Shown one piece after another: positions 48,767 through 60,819 of a DNA stretch of 64,000 bases; the first letter of the stretch is position 1; every line of letters starts with the position of its first letter. Source of the stretch: Zonotrichia leucophrys gambelii (lineage: Eukaryota; Chordata; Aves; Passeriformes; Passerellidae); the NCBI RefSeq assembly GCF_028769735.1, contig NC_088176.1, positions 21,265,501 through 21,329,500 of the forward strand. Reading direction: 5' to 3'. The position numbers and the translations under genes are program-made. Under the pieces are notes generated by a model. That model had not been told where the DNA came from. It ran no database searches and worked only from the letters and a program-made list of their open reading frames with translations.

Positions 48767-51700
48767 GTAAGGAGGTGGCTTTTTTTAAAGCTCTCTGCAC
48801 TATCAGTGTAATCCTGAAGGTCACCGTGTGTCCGGTCTATTTTAACAAATTAATTTTTAAATAACCTTAATTCCTCTGCTATTTATTGGGATACTGGGAT
48901 AATTTCTGCGTAGTTGTTGCTTTTCTAAATTACGTGAGTACACATTTTTTAAAAAATCTATTATAGGCTGATATGATTTCTAGTTTGATCTTGAATATCT
49001 TGAGATCTTAAAAGTGTTAGAAATCCTAATAGAGGCCTGTGGCATTTTTTAATTGACGAGTGTGAGAGTTTTGAAATACTGCCTCCAAGGAGAACTGTGA
49101 TGTAGTAATTCCAATAACGTTAATGTATTTTTCTGTTCTTGGGGTGACTTATTTTTTCTTTATATCGCGGAAGAAAGCATGGTTGTGTCTCCCGAGTAAC
49201 AGATTAATTAAAATTTTTTCATCATGGTGGCATGAAACAAAGATTAGGGTGGAGCTCTCACTTGGCTCAAGTATATTCTGTACTTCAGGTCTATTATTTT
49301 ACAGTTTTTAAAGCAAACCTGTAGTTGCTAAATGATGCTAATTGTTTAGTGACTTCTGATTAGTAGTTTTTAAGTGAAAGATGCTTCAAAATAGGGTTGG
49401 AAAAAATTATTTGTCATTTTAAGAATTTGCGAACCTGTCTAACATTGAAGGACACAGGACTGATTTTTTATGGCCCTGTTATCATTTAATGAGCGTTCTG
49501 ACGGTGCCACTGGTTTATCAGGCATTTAGTGTATCCAAAATTAACTCTTGGTTTCCTGTTTTGTCCTCATCCATCCCTGTCAGTATTACAGTATATTATT
49601 AGAACAGCACAGTGACAGTTGTACTCTCTTTCAACATTTTATCACACAGCTTGTATCTGTAGACTGGAATGTCTGACAAATACTGGTTGGTTTCCCTGAA
49701 GTGGTAAGGATGCTTAACTAGGCCAGATAAAACAGTAGCATCCTTTTTACTGTAATAATCCTCTAAATTTTGACGCAGATACAAGTTTGTTACCTTCTCA
49801 GGACATTTCTGCTTAGCATAGATCTCTTTTCTGTACTGGTTGTCTGGTGAGCTTGGAAACAATGAAAACAAAAGGGAAAAGCTCGTTTATTTATACTGTA
49901 AAAGCATGTCTGTGGTAAAGGCTAATATAAAACTCCAAAACTAGAAATTATTATTTTTCTGGCAATTCTAGTTAGAGGTGAGATGTACTCATTAGAGGAA
50001 ATGTGTTGCTAAGCCTTCTGTGTAAGATGTTCAACTGCTGAATTGTAGGGGTGCTGTACAGCAGAACTCTGCAGGCGAGAGTTCTCACGCTCCCTTGTAA
50101 TTGGTCTATCAGCTGCTGCTTTCCATGGAATAAATAATAGGAACCATTCAATGGCATCTCACTGGAATCGGGGTCTGTTCTTCTATAAACTTGAATTTGG
50201 GCTAAGCTTCTTTATGCGTCAGATGCTTTAAGCCATTTTCATGTCTCTTTAAAAAAATGTTTAGTTTAACTCTGTGGAAACCAGACTTGTTCTTGAGCAA
50301 GTGATAGATGTCTTGATATAGTGACTTGGTTGTAGAGTTTAGGCATCTTTGCTAAAGAAGTTTTTCTGAATTTGTGTGTATGTATGTGAAACTGAGTGTA
50401 AATATTGTTTCTTAGAGGAAGTTTAAATTATCCCCTTAGGGCAATAGGGAGCTGAAGTAGAGTGCTCTGGAAATCTGCATTATGAATTGTAGAAAAATAA
50501 GGAACAGTCTTCTGCCTTCCTGTTGATTGCTAAAGTAGTTTGGTTTTTTTTGTTGTTGTTTTTGTTTTTTTTTTTTTATTAGTAGCAGTTCATACAATTT
50601 GGCCGCATATGGCAGATGTAATTAGGGTTTGGAAGTTAACATGTGAGAACACTGCCATTGTTATTTTTCAAGTTCTAAAGATAGTTTTTTCATTTACTTA
50701 AAAAGAAAAAAAATCAATCCACCACACTAAAGGAAGATAAAAAGTCAATTATGTTAATCTGAGTCTCTCAGCTAAACCAATGTGACAAATCAGTTTGAGA
50801 AGATAAGATTTTTTGTTTGCATGTATTTAGCCTTTTCATGGCCTTGTCTAGTTAGTTTCATTTTCCCCTCTTCCACAGTTTGGGGGGAGTTATTAATATA
50901 CTCTGTTTCCTATATTTCACAACTTTAAAATACAGGGCCTCTGTAACAGCAGCCTCTTGCTATAGAAATGATGGGAAAACAGTGTTTGAAGGCAGTGCAG
51001 ATAAGAGTGCGTGTTCCCAGGGAGGAGAGCGATAGGGGCCTCCCCGAGGCCTGAGCCTGCTGTGTGTGCATGGGGCCGCAGCTCATCTGCACTGAGCAGG
51101 GCTGCCAGAGGCTCCCTGTCTGAGAAAGGCACTTGTAGGGAGATCTCTTCTCCCAGACCCCACACTCCTCCTACTTGGCTGTTTTAAACCAACAGGACAG
51201 CTTCCCAAACTTTAGGTTGATTGCTGGTTAATGGCATTAGATCTTTCTTTTAAAATTGTATGTCTTCAGTGTAAAATATGGGGCAAAAATGGTGTTGGAG
51301 AGCAGATACGCTCTCTGCATTTTCAAAACTAAAACCTTGTGGGTACTTTGAGGTAGTTTTCATAAACATGTGTCAACTTTGATTTTGTGGAACTTCAGGG
51401 AGTAACTGTCTGCATTACAGGGTTTTAGATTTCTAGTGTCCAGGTTTTTGGCAGTGGCTATGCCAACTCTGGAAATGTGAGTTATTAATTAATTCCTGGT
51501 AATGAAAGATGTATGGATAAATCTACCTGAAAAGTTAAGAACTGGATGGTCTTGTAATGCCTTTTCTCTGCCGTGCCTCTTCTCTGCATAAGCCAAGAAA
51601 ACATCTCGTGTTCACAGTGACCTTCAGTGAAAACCTGCGTTTCCCAGAATACTGTAGTGTTGTATCTATTAATTTTAAATATATAATTATTAATTGTTTT

Positions 51701-51807
51701 CATGTAGCAGAATCTGCCTTAAGGATTATCTTGAAAGAATTGTGGTAGCATTTTTTCATGTGTGCAGTGGCAGAAGGTTCATTATTAATTAACCCTTTAC
51801 CTTTCAG
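48767..51807 (+). other. VDAC2: VDAC2 first intron
   Basis: About 3 kb of AT-rich intronic DNA. It includes a T-rich tract at 50547-50579 and the minus-strand exon-like open frame at 49599-49850. Confidence 0.55.
49599..49850 (-). CDS. Exon-like open frame antisense to VDAC2 intron 1, unrecognised
   Basis: I do not recognise a family. The minus strand has a strong acceptor: a long pyrimidine stretch ending TTTCCAAG just before 49850. An 83-codon open frame follows to a TAA at 49601-49599. The translation is rich in Tyr, Lys, Glu and Asp (QYRKEIYAKQKCPEKV, then HPYHFRETNQYLSDIPVYRY), unlike the Ile/Leu/Phe/Ser bias of random frames in AT-rich DNA. It would be a terminal exon. Upstream candidates lie at 53183-53286 and perhaps 50.0-50.2 kb, but their phases do not join cleanly, so no full model is offered. 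It may be a lineage-specific gene, a decayed gene or chance. Confidence 0.3.
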   Translation of the reverse strand, partial: SPDNQYRKEIYAKQKCPEKVTNLYLRQNLEDYYSKKDATVLSGLVKHPYHFRETNQYLSDIPVYRYKLCDKMLKESTTVTVLF

Positions 51808-51879
51808 CTCCAATGGCGATTCCTCCAGCATATGTAGACCTTGGCAAACCTGCCAGAGATATCTTCAATAAAGGATATG
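51808..51879 (+). CDS. VDAC2: VDAC2 first coding exon
   Basis: Acceptor CTTTCAG, five bases of 5' UTR (CTCCA), then ATG at 51813. Encodes residues 1-22 plus one base; pore helix. Donor GTAAGA. Confidence 0.95.
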
Positions 51880-54800
51880 GTAAGAATAATACCTTTTATA
51901 AGTGGTGTTTGAGGTGCAACAAGAATTGCCTTTTTAAGTCTGTATGGCAAATTGAATGATCAAATGCCAGTGTTCTTGGGGAGGAGGAAGGTGTGCTGTG
52001 TTTTTTATCTTTACCACCAACAAACTGATCGTTGAAGGCTTTTTGTGGCTTGTTTTGATGTGAAGGCTGTTAAGTCTCACTGCTTGAGCCACATAAATGT
52101 CAGAGGTGTACAAGTATGCAAGAATGCCAGCAGCAAGTGTAGTTTAACTTAGCAGCACTTTGTTTACTGCTCTGTCTGTGCCACAACATTTGTTGATATA
52201 GAAGGGGTTATATACCAGTCTAATGTAGCCTTTTTTGGACTAGAAAGAGGAATGGCTATTGGGATAAAGAATCCTTCTGCATCTTGAAATGCTTTAATAC
52301 CAGATAGCTGCATAGTTAAATCATTCTTTGTTACAGTGCTCTTTCTTTCTGGTCTTTGGAAATGTGGGGTTTTTTTTACTGAGACTGTTGCTCGTCTCTC
52401 TGGATGACAATGTGAATTGACACTCTCACAAAACCTGCTTATATTCCATTGGTTGTGTATTTCCCAGTGACTTTGCTTTTACAGTTTTTTACTTTGAGAT
52501 ATTTTGTCTTGGTGCAGAAAGAGGTGGTTTATGGGTTGGGATAGCTCTTTAAAAGGCATTGACTATTGTATAAAAACTGTTCCATTCCAGGAACAGAAAA
52601 TGTATTTTCTTTCAGAAGCATCATTTGGTAGTTAAATATGCTCATGCAGAACTGAGAGGCACTTCCCTGCCTTAGTTTGGAGAGGCCTCCTTTACCTGGC
52701 ATCTGTATGCTGAAGTCAGTCTATAGCTGTTTATGCATATTTATGTAGGACACTGCTGAGCCTGAAAGACCAGCTTGTTCAAAAATGTGCAGGGCCTTAG
52801 TTAATCATGTAACTTTGACTTCTGTTTATTAAGGCTTTGGGTTGGTGAAACTGGATGTGAAAACAAAATCTGCAAGTGGAGTGGTGAGTTTAAGTAACTT
52901 TTATTCATTATATATTTTTCTAGCTATATTCTGATACTTAGTTAAAAGGGGTACATTTCAGATACTCTTAAGTATTTTATAGGCTATATGAATGATAAAT
53001 ATCTGGTGTTAAATAATATCAGAAGACCTTAAAGTTCTGAACGTATCACGAATATTGCCTTGTTTAGTAACCTTTTTATAATAAAAGGGCTTATTAATTG
53101 TCCCTGGTCTTACATGTGAAGGTAAACAAATAAAGGATTTTAATATACCAATTATAGTATACAGATTTTATTTCTGAAGTACCTTTGGTACTGTTTGGTG
53201 GAAAATTCTGGCATCTTGGTTTTTGTATGAAGTAGTTGGCATTGAATAAGAATGTTGAATCTTTGACTCTTCTAGGTACTTAGGTGCTGCAGTAGTGTTC
53301 CATGCAAGATGTCTTACCATGCAAGCAGTGCCCCTGTGACTTTTATCTGTTTCTATAGCAGACTTTGCAAAATACAATGGTAGTTTTTTTTTTTCTCCCC
53401 ATAACTGGAGCCTGAGTCCTGTAACTTAGTGTTAGAAACAAGGTTCATGGGTTGTATGCTCTGTTTTTTCTAGAAGTCTGTATGCCAGCCGAAACACAGT
53501 TTGCAAGAGCCCTTACTATTACAGAGGTAGTTGTTCTTACTGTGGCTTGTTTCTTTGGAGGGCTACCATTTATGCTGGTAAAAAAACTCTGAAAAATCCA
53601 AGCCCTAAAGTGAATCCCGTATCAGTTACAAGCCATCCTTCCCAGGAGGAGAAACTGCTGCCATATATGTACTACAGATGTTTTAAAGCAGAGATAAGAA
53701 GATAATATAATCATTTGTTTCTCCTGAAGCTATTGTCCCAGTGGTTACAGTCACATAGACCCTGTGCAGTAAGAATAGTACAAAGCAAGAAGTTAAAGCT
53801 GAAGGTATTTGTGTAGTTCCCATCCCTTGCCAAGAAATAGACCTGCTAGAATTATGCAACTGTGTATGGTGTCACTAACATCATACAGATAAATGTCTTG
53901 GACGTGGTCAGATTTGATCAGCCACCATTAAAGAACAGTCTCATGTTTGTTTTGTGATCCTGGAGCTTTTACTAAGAGTGCCTAAGGACTTGCAATTTCA
54001 AATCTGTTTCCTTCTGGGGAAGGTGAGTGTGGAAGTTTGTTTGAAAATAATGTGTGTGGAGGAAGACAGAGATAAAAATGTTTATTTATATGTTTTAAAA
54101 AGTTGAAATAATGGACTTCTTAAATCATAAGGGCAATAATACTTCACTGGAAAGAGCTCTTTAAAAGATATTTGCAAACCTGGCTTTCACTTCTAATTAC
54201 CTTCAGTTTTTGAATAGTGGTACACAGAAACTATTCATTCTGTTCTTTGTGAGAGACATCAGCGTGTACTTCCTTTAATAAAGAAATGTGAGTGATACTG
54301 TTGATTTCTAAGTTACTTTGAAGAATTTCAGGTCAGATCATACCATACTATAAACCCAGCCTGTTTGCTAAGCTCCCACTTCAAATGTTATTTCTGTGTG
54401 TCATTGAACCAAGGTGCCAGGGCAATAGGAATTTTGTAGGTGTAGTAGAAACAAAGGAAAGAGTAGCTGTGCCTATGGATAGTATGAAAGGCGAGTGCAT
54501 TGGGCAGACTAAGAACTCTTAAAAAAACAGTTAAAACCCCAACCCAAACAAAAAAGCAGACCACCCACCCCACCCCCAGTTTGGAAAATGATGCCATTCT
54601 ATGACCTTTTACAGCTGCACACTGTAGAATGTAAAAAATACACTAAATCACAAAATACATATGTGTATGTCAAAATCACAAAATACTTATATTATCTTAA
54701 AGAATTTTACTGGAGTTGTAATACGTGCCTAATATATTCTTGGCTCTTGGTTTGATTTTTAAGTTGCTCACTGGGAGTATCAAACTGAACCTTAAATTTT

Positions 54801-57800
54801 TTAGAACTTGTTGCTGCTTTTGAGGAGAGTCCTTGTGATGGCTACTGTCTTGCTTTGGAGTTAATTTGCCACCTGTACATTTTGTAATAGTGGCAGGAAC
54901 ACTGCAGTTGAGATGGGGGTTGTGGAGAGTCCTCCATGTGGGCATGAGTCATTAATTTTTCTTGGCTGTGCTAGTCTCCCTTCTCCCCTGCAAGTTGTCT
55001 AGTGATTTTAAATTTTTTCCATGTAATAGAATCTTGGTGGTTGCTGAAGGAAACCCTATGTAATGCTTTCAGGATCACATGTGTCTTCTGTGCTTTTTAG
55101 GAATTCACAACATCTGGTTCATCGAACACAGACACTGGAAAAGTGAATGGAAGCTTGGAGACCAAATACAAGTGGGCTGAGTATGGTCTGACTTTTACAG
55201 AAAAATGGAACACAGATAACACTCTGGGAACAGAAATTGCAATTGAAGATCAGGTAATAGATTAGGAAAATATTTATTGGTTTTACCTCTGTGTAAGAAC
55301 TGAATTTATAGCTTTATCTTATCTTCTTCCCCCTTCAATTAGCTTGCCAAAGGCTTGAAGGTGACATTTGATACAACTTTCTCACCAAATACGGGGTAAG
55401 AATTGTTAACATTTTTAGCTTACTTACGGAGTCACAGCACCCATGGTCCATTGATCTGGTCTGTGGTATTGACAGAGCTTTTTGTATGGTTTGCTATTGA
55501 TCCAGCTTAGCAAATCACAATGCTAAAGGCTTCTGCTCTTTACCATGACATCACTGTGGGGTTAGTATTGCACATTTCACAACTTTGCTTATTTTCTGGG
55601 ATAGAAATACTGGAAGATTGCAGGAAACATGAAAGTGTTTCTGCATTCATCAGAAAATGCCTGCTTGCCATAGCCCTGGGTGGTCTGAATTGGCTGGCTC
55701 TACTTTTACCTGATCCAGGGGATGCATGTGCAAGACTTGTAGATATGTTGTGTAGAGTCATAGGGCTTGAATCTTGCTGATCACTGAGGAAGATCATATA
55801 TGCTTAACATAACTCTTTTCTCTGTTTCAGAAAGAAAAGTGGTAAAATTAAGTCAGCATATAAACGTGAATGCATAAACCTTGGCTGTGATGTTGACTTT
55901 GATTTTGCTGGGCCTGCAGTCCATGGTTCAGCTGTCTTTGGTTATGAAGGCTGGCTTGCTGGTTATCAGATGACTTTTGATACTGCCAAATCAAAATTGA
56001 CAAGAAATAATTTCTCTGTGGGTTACAAGACTGGAGACTTCCAACTGCACACTAATGTGTAAGTACTGAAAACTTCTCCAGCTTTCCAGAAGCAGGCTTT
56101 TTTTTAACTTCTAGTCAAAATACAAATGCTTGAAATATCAAGAGGTGCTTACAAGGTCATTAATGGAGTGCATTTTTCAATAGGAAACTCAAAATAAATG
56201 TAAATGATACTTTGTATCTCTCCTTCAAAATGAAACACATGGGACTGGTCAGCACTTGCAGCATATGTGGTACTGATACTGAAGTACATGCAGATTGGAA
56301 GTGCAGTGCTTCAGTTATGCACAACTGATCAAAATGCTTCTTCTGGCTATCCCATTATATTGAATTGTATCAGATTACAATTAAAGACCAGTAGATTTGT
56401 TAGAGGTAGTAATTAATGTTGCATTAATGCTGTAGTAGTTTCTAGAGCAAGACCAGAGCATTGCTTCTGGGCTTTTTGTGGAGGTTCGTCTTCTTGCTTG
56501 TCAGGGATTAAGAATGCATGAAACAGTGTAAACAAGTGTAAGACATCTTTCTTCAGACTTATTGCCTTTAGATCTTACTCCAGAGCAATCTGATCGAGAC
56601 TTAATCAAAAACATGATGTTTTCAATCCAAGTAAATAAAATTGGTGGAGTTCTAGTATGTTTAGTAGTTACAAGTTTTGCTTTTGAAGGGAAAGCATGGG
56701 GATTGTATCTCTCTGAATTCATGGAAATTGAGGAATATAGGAGAAAACTATGAAATACTTTAGAGTCTGGGCTGTAAGAATTCCATTTCAGTTTGCTAAT
56801 GTAAAACATTGTGACAGATTTTTGAAAGGTCATTCAGTTCTCTAGGAGTTTCACATATTCAATAATCATAAGTGCAGAAGGCCCATTTTGTAACCATTAA
56901 CACATATTGATCAGTTTGTAAGGATTTGATCTAGAATTTTGTTCAAGGACTTTGTTTGGCAGTTAACATGAGAATTAGCTGTAGCACTCTAAAATACCTT
57001 TTTATTTCCATGAATTACTGTAGTTTAATTTTGCCCTGAAGCCTTTGTTTATCTCCCCTTCTCTTTTCAAAAAATCTGAAATAACTCAAATTTTCAAATT
57101 CTTATTTGAATAAAAATCTTTTTGTAAATCCTTTTTTTTTTACTACTTCTGGAGTGGATTATGCAAATGGAAAACTAACTTTTCTCTTAATTTATGCAGC
57201 AATGATGGTTCCGAATTTGGTGGGTCAATTTACCAAAAAGTGAGTGAGTCTCTTGAAACTGCTATAAACCTGGCTTGGACAGCAGGTAGCAACAGCACTC
57301 GCTTTGGCTTTGCAGCTAAATACAAGTTGGATCCCACTGCTTCTCTTTCAGTAAGTATGGCTGTAACCTGAAGGGCTGTGCAAAGTACAGTGTATTTTCA
57401 GTTGCTGTGAATCCCTGTGTTATTAGTACAGTTTTTGGGGAGTTCTGTCACATTCTGTAAGAACACTGGCAATACTGGTTAAAAGTTGATAAGCAGCAAA
57501 GTTTCCTTTATGTTACAAAGTTGGAATCATTTTGTTGGGGAAGTGATGCAAAGTGAGATTAATAATTTTGTATATATTGTTTATGATGATATTACCCAAT
57601 GTTTGCTGCGTGATTGACAAGATACTAATTCCTGTGTAATATGAACATGGAGGAGTCCTCTGATGTGGCATTTTTTAGGAGACTGGTGATAAATGTCTCT
57701 GGCCTTCTGAAAAGGGGGAAGTGGTGAAGTTCACCTATGAAACTATGTTTCAGTAACAGTTCTTCCTGCCCTTACATTCCTTCTGCTCTTAAATATGTTA

Positions 57801-58945
57801 TTGCTTCAAATTGTTACTGCTTCAGCTGTAAGTTGAAGGATGAGGGCATAGCTGGAAGGAGAGAATTCAGGAAACACAGGTGAACTGAAAGAACAGATAA
57901 CATTTGGTTAAACTGATAACAGCAGTGTTGCCATAGTTATTCTAGATTCTAAGTGGTAACAAATAACTAATCAGTTTCAGCATTTCAGTTGCCTTTTTTT
58001 TTTTTTTTAGGCGAAGGTGAATAATTCTAGTCTAATTGGAGTGGGTTATACCCAGACCCTGAGGCCAGGTAAGAGCTGTCATGTGAATTATATCATATAT
58101 ATATCTTCTATGCATCCTAAAAAAAATAGAGGTCTCTGCATTTATATGCATTTTTTTCCTTCAGAATATTTTTTCCTTTGAACGCCAAGTAGATATTTTA
58201 CAGTAGCTTCAGTCATACATCAAACCATTATCTAAGCAAGACAAACTATTTTATCTAATGGTATTAATATATTCCTCACTGATCTGTGCAGGAGTGGACT
58301 GTATTATGTTTGACAGCCTAGCTTTAGGCTAGGCAAAGCATGTCTTCTTTTTTGGCACTGCTTTGTCCAATCATACTGTGTTGAATGATAGCAGGTCTTC
58401 AAATTATGAGTAATTGTCAAAACCTCACACTTCCTACTCTTCATATTTAGTAAACAACCCCTCCAGACCTTAACTTGTTCCACTTAGGTATGAAAGCACC
58501 TGTTAAGGCTGTATTGCCATTGGTTAGTTCCTTATTTGAAAAAATCTAGTTTCATTCCATCCCTCTATAGCTAGGAGTGTTTGTGCACAGATCTCCTCCT
58601 CCTTTGCATGTCTTAATGCAGGAAAGGAGACCTCTTGCGTATTTAGCAATTAGAGACTTCATATATTGATGTTATAACTTCACAAAAATCATGGGACTAA
58701 TTTTCAGTAGATTTCATGGATGTATTCTCCTCTAAAAATCTTTAGAGGAAAGTAGTTGTATAAAAAGAGAGCTACAGCTGGGACTTGGAATGACAGAGGT
58801 TAAGTTGCCTGAAAGCTACTGTGTTGTAAACATGCTTCTTAAAAATCTTACAGGTGTGAAGCTTACACTGTCTGCCCTGATAGATGGAAAGAGCATCAAT
58901 GCTGGTGGCCATAAACTTGGTCTTGGCCTGGAACTGGAGGCTTAA
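51808..58945 (+). CDS. VDAC2: Voltage-dependent anion channel 2, 8 coding exons, 283 aa
   Basis: Mitochondrial outer-membrane beta-barrel porin that passes metabolites and ATP/ADP; VDAC2 orthologues also bind BAK and regulate apoptosis. The CDS runs from ATG 51813 to TAA 58943-58945 over exons 51813-51879, 52834-52883, 55101-55253, 55343-55395, 55831-56058, 57200-57350, 58011-58068 and 58854-58945, all GT-AG with matching phases. The protein starts [18 protein letters not shown], the N-terminal helix that lies in the pore. Glu73 (YGLTFTEKW) is present. The GLK motif reads [12 protein letters not shown]. The eukaryotic porin signature spans [20 protein letters not shown]. The C-terminus is [13 protein letters not shown]. 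The length equals the form I know from chicken and lacks the 11-residue extension of mammalian VDAC2. [13 protein letters not shown] and the [13 protein letters not shown] segment fit VDAC2 rather than VDAC1 or VDAC3. Confidence 0.97.
52834..52883 (+). CDS. VDAC2: VDAC2 second coding exon
   Basis: Residues 23-39, [17 protein letters not shown], the first beta strand. Short 50-base exon; acceptor ATTAAG is pyrimidine-poor at its last bases, donor GTGAGT. Confidence 0.95.
55101..55253 (+). CDS. VDAC2: VDAC2 third coding exon (Glu73)
   Basis: Residues 40-90, [17 protein letters not shown] through TEIAIEDQ. In phase 0 at both ends. Carries the membrane-facing Glu73. Confidence 0.97.
55343..55395 (+). 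CDS. VDAC2: VDAC2 fourth coding exon
   Basis: Residues 91-108, [18 protein letters not shown], with the conserved GLK motif. Separated from the previous exon by an 89-base intron, among the shortest in the window. Confidence 0.96.
55831..56058 (+). CDS. VDAC2: VDAC2 fifth coding exon
   Basis: Residues 109-183, largest exon, including [18 protein letters not shown] and [16 protein letters not shown]. Acceptor CTGTTTCAG, donor GTAAGT. Confidence 0.97.
57200..57350 (+). CDS. VDAC2: VDAC2 sixth coding exon
   Basis: Residues 184-234, [20 protein letters not shown] through [11 protein letters not shown]. Donor GTAAGT. Confidence 0.97.
58011..58068 (+). CDS. VDAC2: VDAC2 seventh coding exon
   Basis: Residues 235-253, [19 protein letters not shown], completing the porin signature. 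The acceptor follows a run of about 17 T. Confidence 0.97.
58854..58945 (+). CDS. VDAC2: VDAC2 last coding exon
   Basis: Residues 254-283, [14 protein letters not shown] through GLGLELEA, then TAA. Acceptor CTTACAG. Confidence 0.97.
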
Positions 58946-59400
58946 AAAGGTGAAGAAACTGCTGCAGAGAAGGGATATCAGAAGAATTTGGCCTTAAAAT
59001 GTATTTCCAATGTGACCAGCAGGCTTTTTCCCAGGAAGGATGACCTAGAACAAGAGCTGTATTTGAAGTATTTAGACAGTTACTTGTTAGCTGGTTTCTA
59101 GTTAAATTGGTTACCCATCTAGTTAAAATTCTGCATTAGTGCAGTCACTTAAACATTATTTAAATGTATTTAACTGTTTAATGCGCTACCCACAAATAAT
59201 GAAATAGACATTTATGAAAACTGTACAATTGTGTGCATGTTTGTTTTTATGTTCCTTTTAACATTCGATATTGCCATTGAATGAAAAATGGATCACTGGA
59301 TGTTTTGAAATGAGGTCAATAATTTTGTTGAATGACCTGAACTAGAAATACATTTGGTATCCCAAGACAAATTATGAATAAAACAAGTACACACACATAC
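58946..59400 (+). other. VDAC2: VDAC2 3' UTR (main form)
   Basis: About 0.45 kb of AT-rich sequence between the stop and the first poly(A) signal at 59377. Longer forms may use later signals. Confidence 0.6.
59377..59382 (+). terminator. VDAC2: VDAC2 proximal poly(A) signal
   Basis: AATAAA in ATGAATAAAACAAGTACACA, the first canonical hexamer after the stop, followed by a CA/TG-rich stretch. Confidence 0.65.
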
Positions 59401-59860
59401 TTGTGCCTCAGATATTTTAAGAGTGAAGATGCGAGGGTAGTGCTCAGTTAAGTTTTAACTTTAGGTAATCCAAGAAGTAGTGCTCTGTACCTTCGTGCAA
59501 TTAAGGACCCCCATCCATGACAATACTGAATATAGGTGAACAGTTGGATTCCTCAAGCAAATTGAATGTGCTTTTCTGTCAGGTAAGGTTTGTCATGACA
59601 CAATGGTTTATTCCCCCTGTGATCCACAAGCGAGATGTGCTGTGTTCCTAGTTGGCCTTCTGATGCAAGAAGCGCAGATCGGTGTACTTGGCACACTGAG
59701 ACATTTAAGAAATGTTCCTTGAAAAGCCTCACCACAAACACACCTTTTGCTTATATTTGTATGAAGTGAGATGTATCTCTGCAATTGAATGTAACAGTGT
59801 AATGGTATAACAGCCTGCTTATCCCAACTGCTGTGAGAGGTTTCTGCTTAAAATGACTGA

Positions 59861-59866
59861 AATAAA
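59861..59866 (+). terminator. VDAC2: VDAC2 alternative poly(A) signal
   Basis: AATAAA in CTGAAATAAAGACA about 0.9 kb after the stop; a further AATAAA lies near 59920. Confidence 0.35.
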
Positions 59867-60550
59867 GACAATTTTAAATGGACACAGAGGAAAATGCATC
59901 TGATCTTGCTTTCCCTTTAATAAATCTTGGCAGATACCCATTTTAAGTCCAGAAACTTGAAGAATAATGGGAAAACTTTAAAGTTTTTCTAGAATAGTAA
60001 TAAAGAGAATATAAGCGTGAGGGATATTTAGTCTGCAGACCTGACATCTCTGAAGGTCGAACTAGCTGTGAATGCTTTTAATGCTTAGTATATTAATTAC
60101 ATGTAGTTGCGCTGCTTACATTTAAGAGTTGGAATTTACTGAGCTTGGGGGAATGCCTGGAACCTACTTAAGAAACTCTCATAGCTGAGAAGAGTCTCTT
60201 GATACTTAGTCTTGCAGTCAGTGGTTCACAGCAGCTCCCTTTGTAGTGCAGGTGGCTGGCTCATGATGAGGAAGCTCTCTCTGGTTTGAAAGTGTTACCA
60301 GCTGATACTGGATTAAAATTCATGTCCACAGAAGTATCAGTGGTTTGCTGGAGGTCCTGTTCCATCCTGCGATGTTGCCCTCAGACTGAAATTCTCCCAT
60401 GCAGCACTCTGTTATAAGCTGCCTGTGTTTAGGCTTTAGCTGTGGAGTAGCTGAGCCACCTTCTTTGCAGAAGACAGAGTAGAGCTTAAGCCTCCAGCTC
60501 AGGCTCTTGAGCAGGCTTGCTGGTGTGTTTGACTAGTTTTCTTATATGAT

Positions 60551-60556
60551 AATAAA
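60551..60556 (+). terminator. Distal poly(A) signal downstream of VDAC2
   Basis: AATAAA followed within 10 bases by TTTGTGTTGTGGGG, a strong GT-rich downstream element. It could end a long VDAC2 isoform. Confidence 0.35.
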
Positions 60557-60819
60557 GCATTTGTGTTGTGGGGTACCTTTACTGCTGTTGTCACTAAATG
60601 CCCTTGTCTGAGTTGTGTTTCCACCATTTAGGGTGGAAGAAGCATGTAAGGTGCAATATGTTGCTGTTATTGCATGTTGTGCATATTTTTATTTTGAGGT
60701 GGTTTTATGTGCTAGACCACTTAAAAGCTAGAAACCATGCTGACAGACAGTGAATTTTTGTATGTGTTTTCTTTTCAGTATAACCATCTTTGGTGCCTCA
60801 CAAAGACTGGGCTTCTTCA

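Larger units (their letters stand above)
51880..58853 (+). other. VDAC2: VDAC2 introns between coding exons
   Basis: Seven introns; the largest is 52884-55100. Intron contents worth noting are the exon-like minus-strand segments at 53183-53286, 54711-54840 and 55710-55783 and a plus-strand cryptic exon candidate at 56557-56630. Confidence 0.7.
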
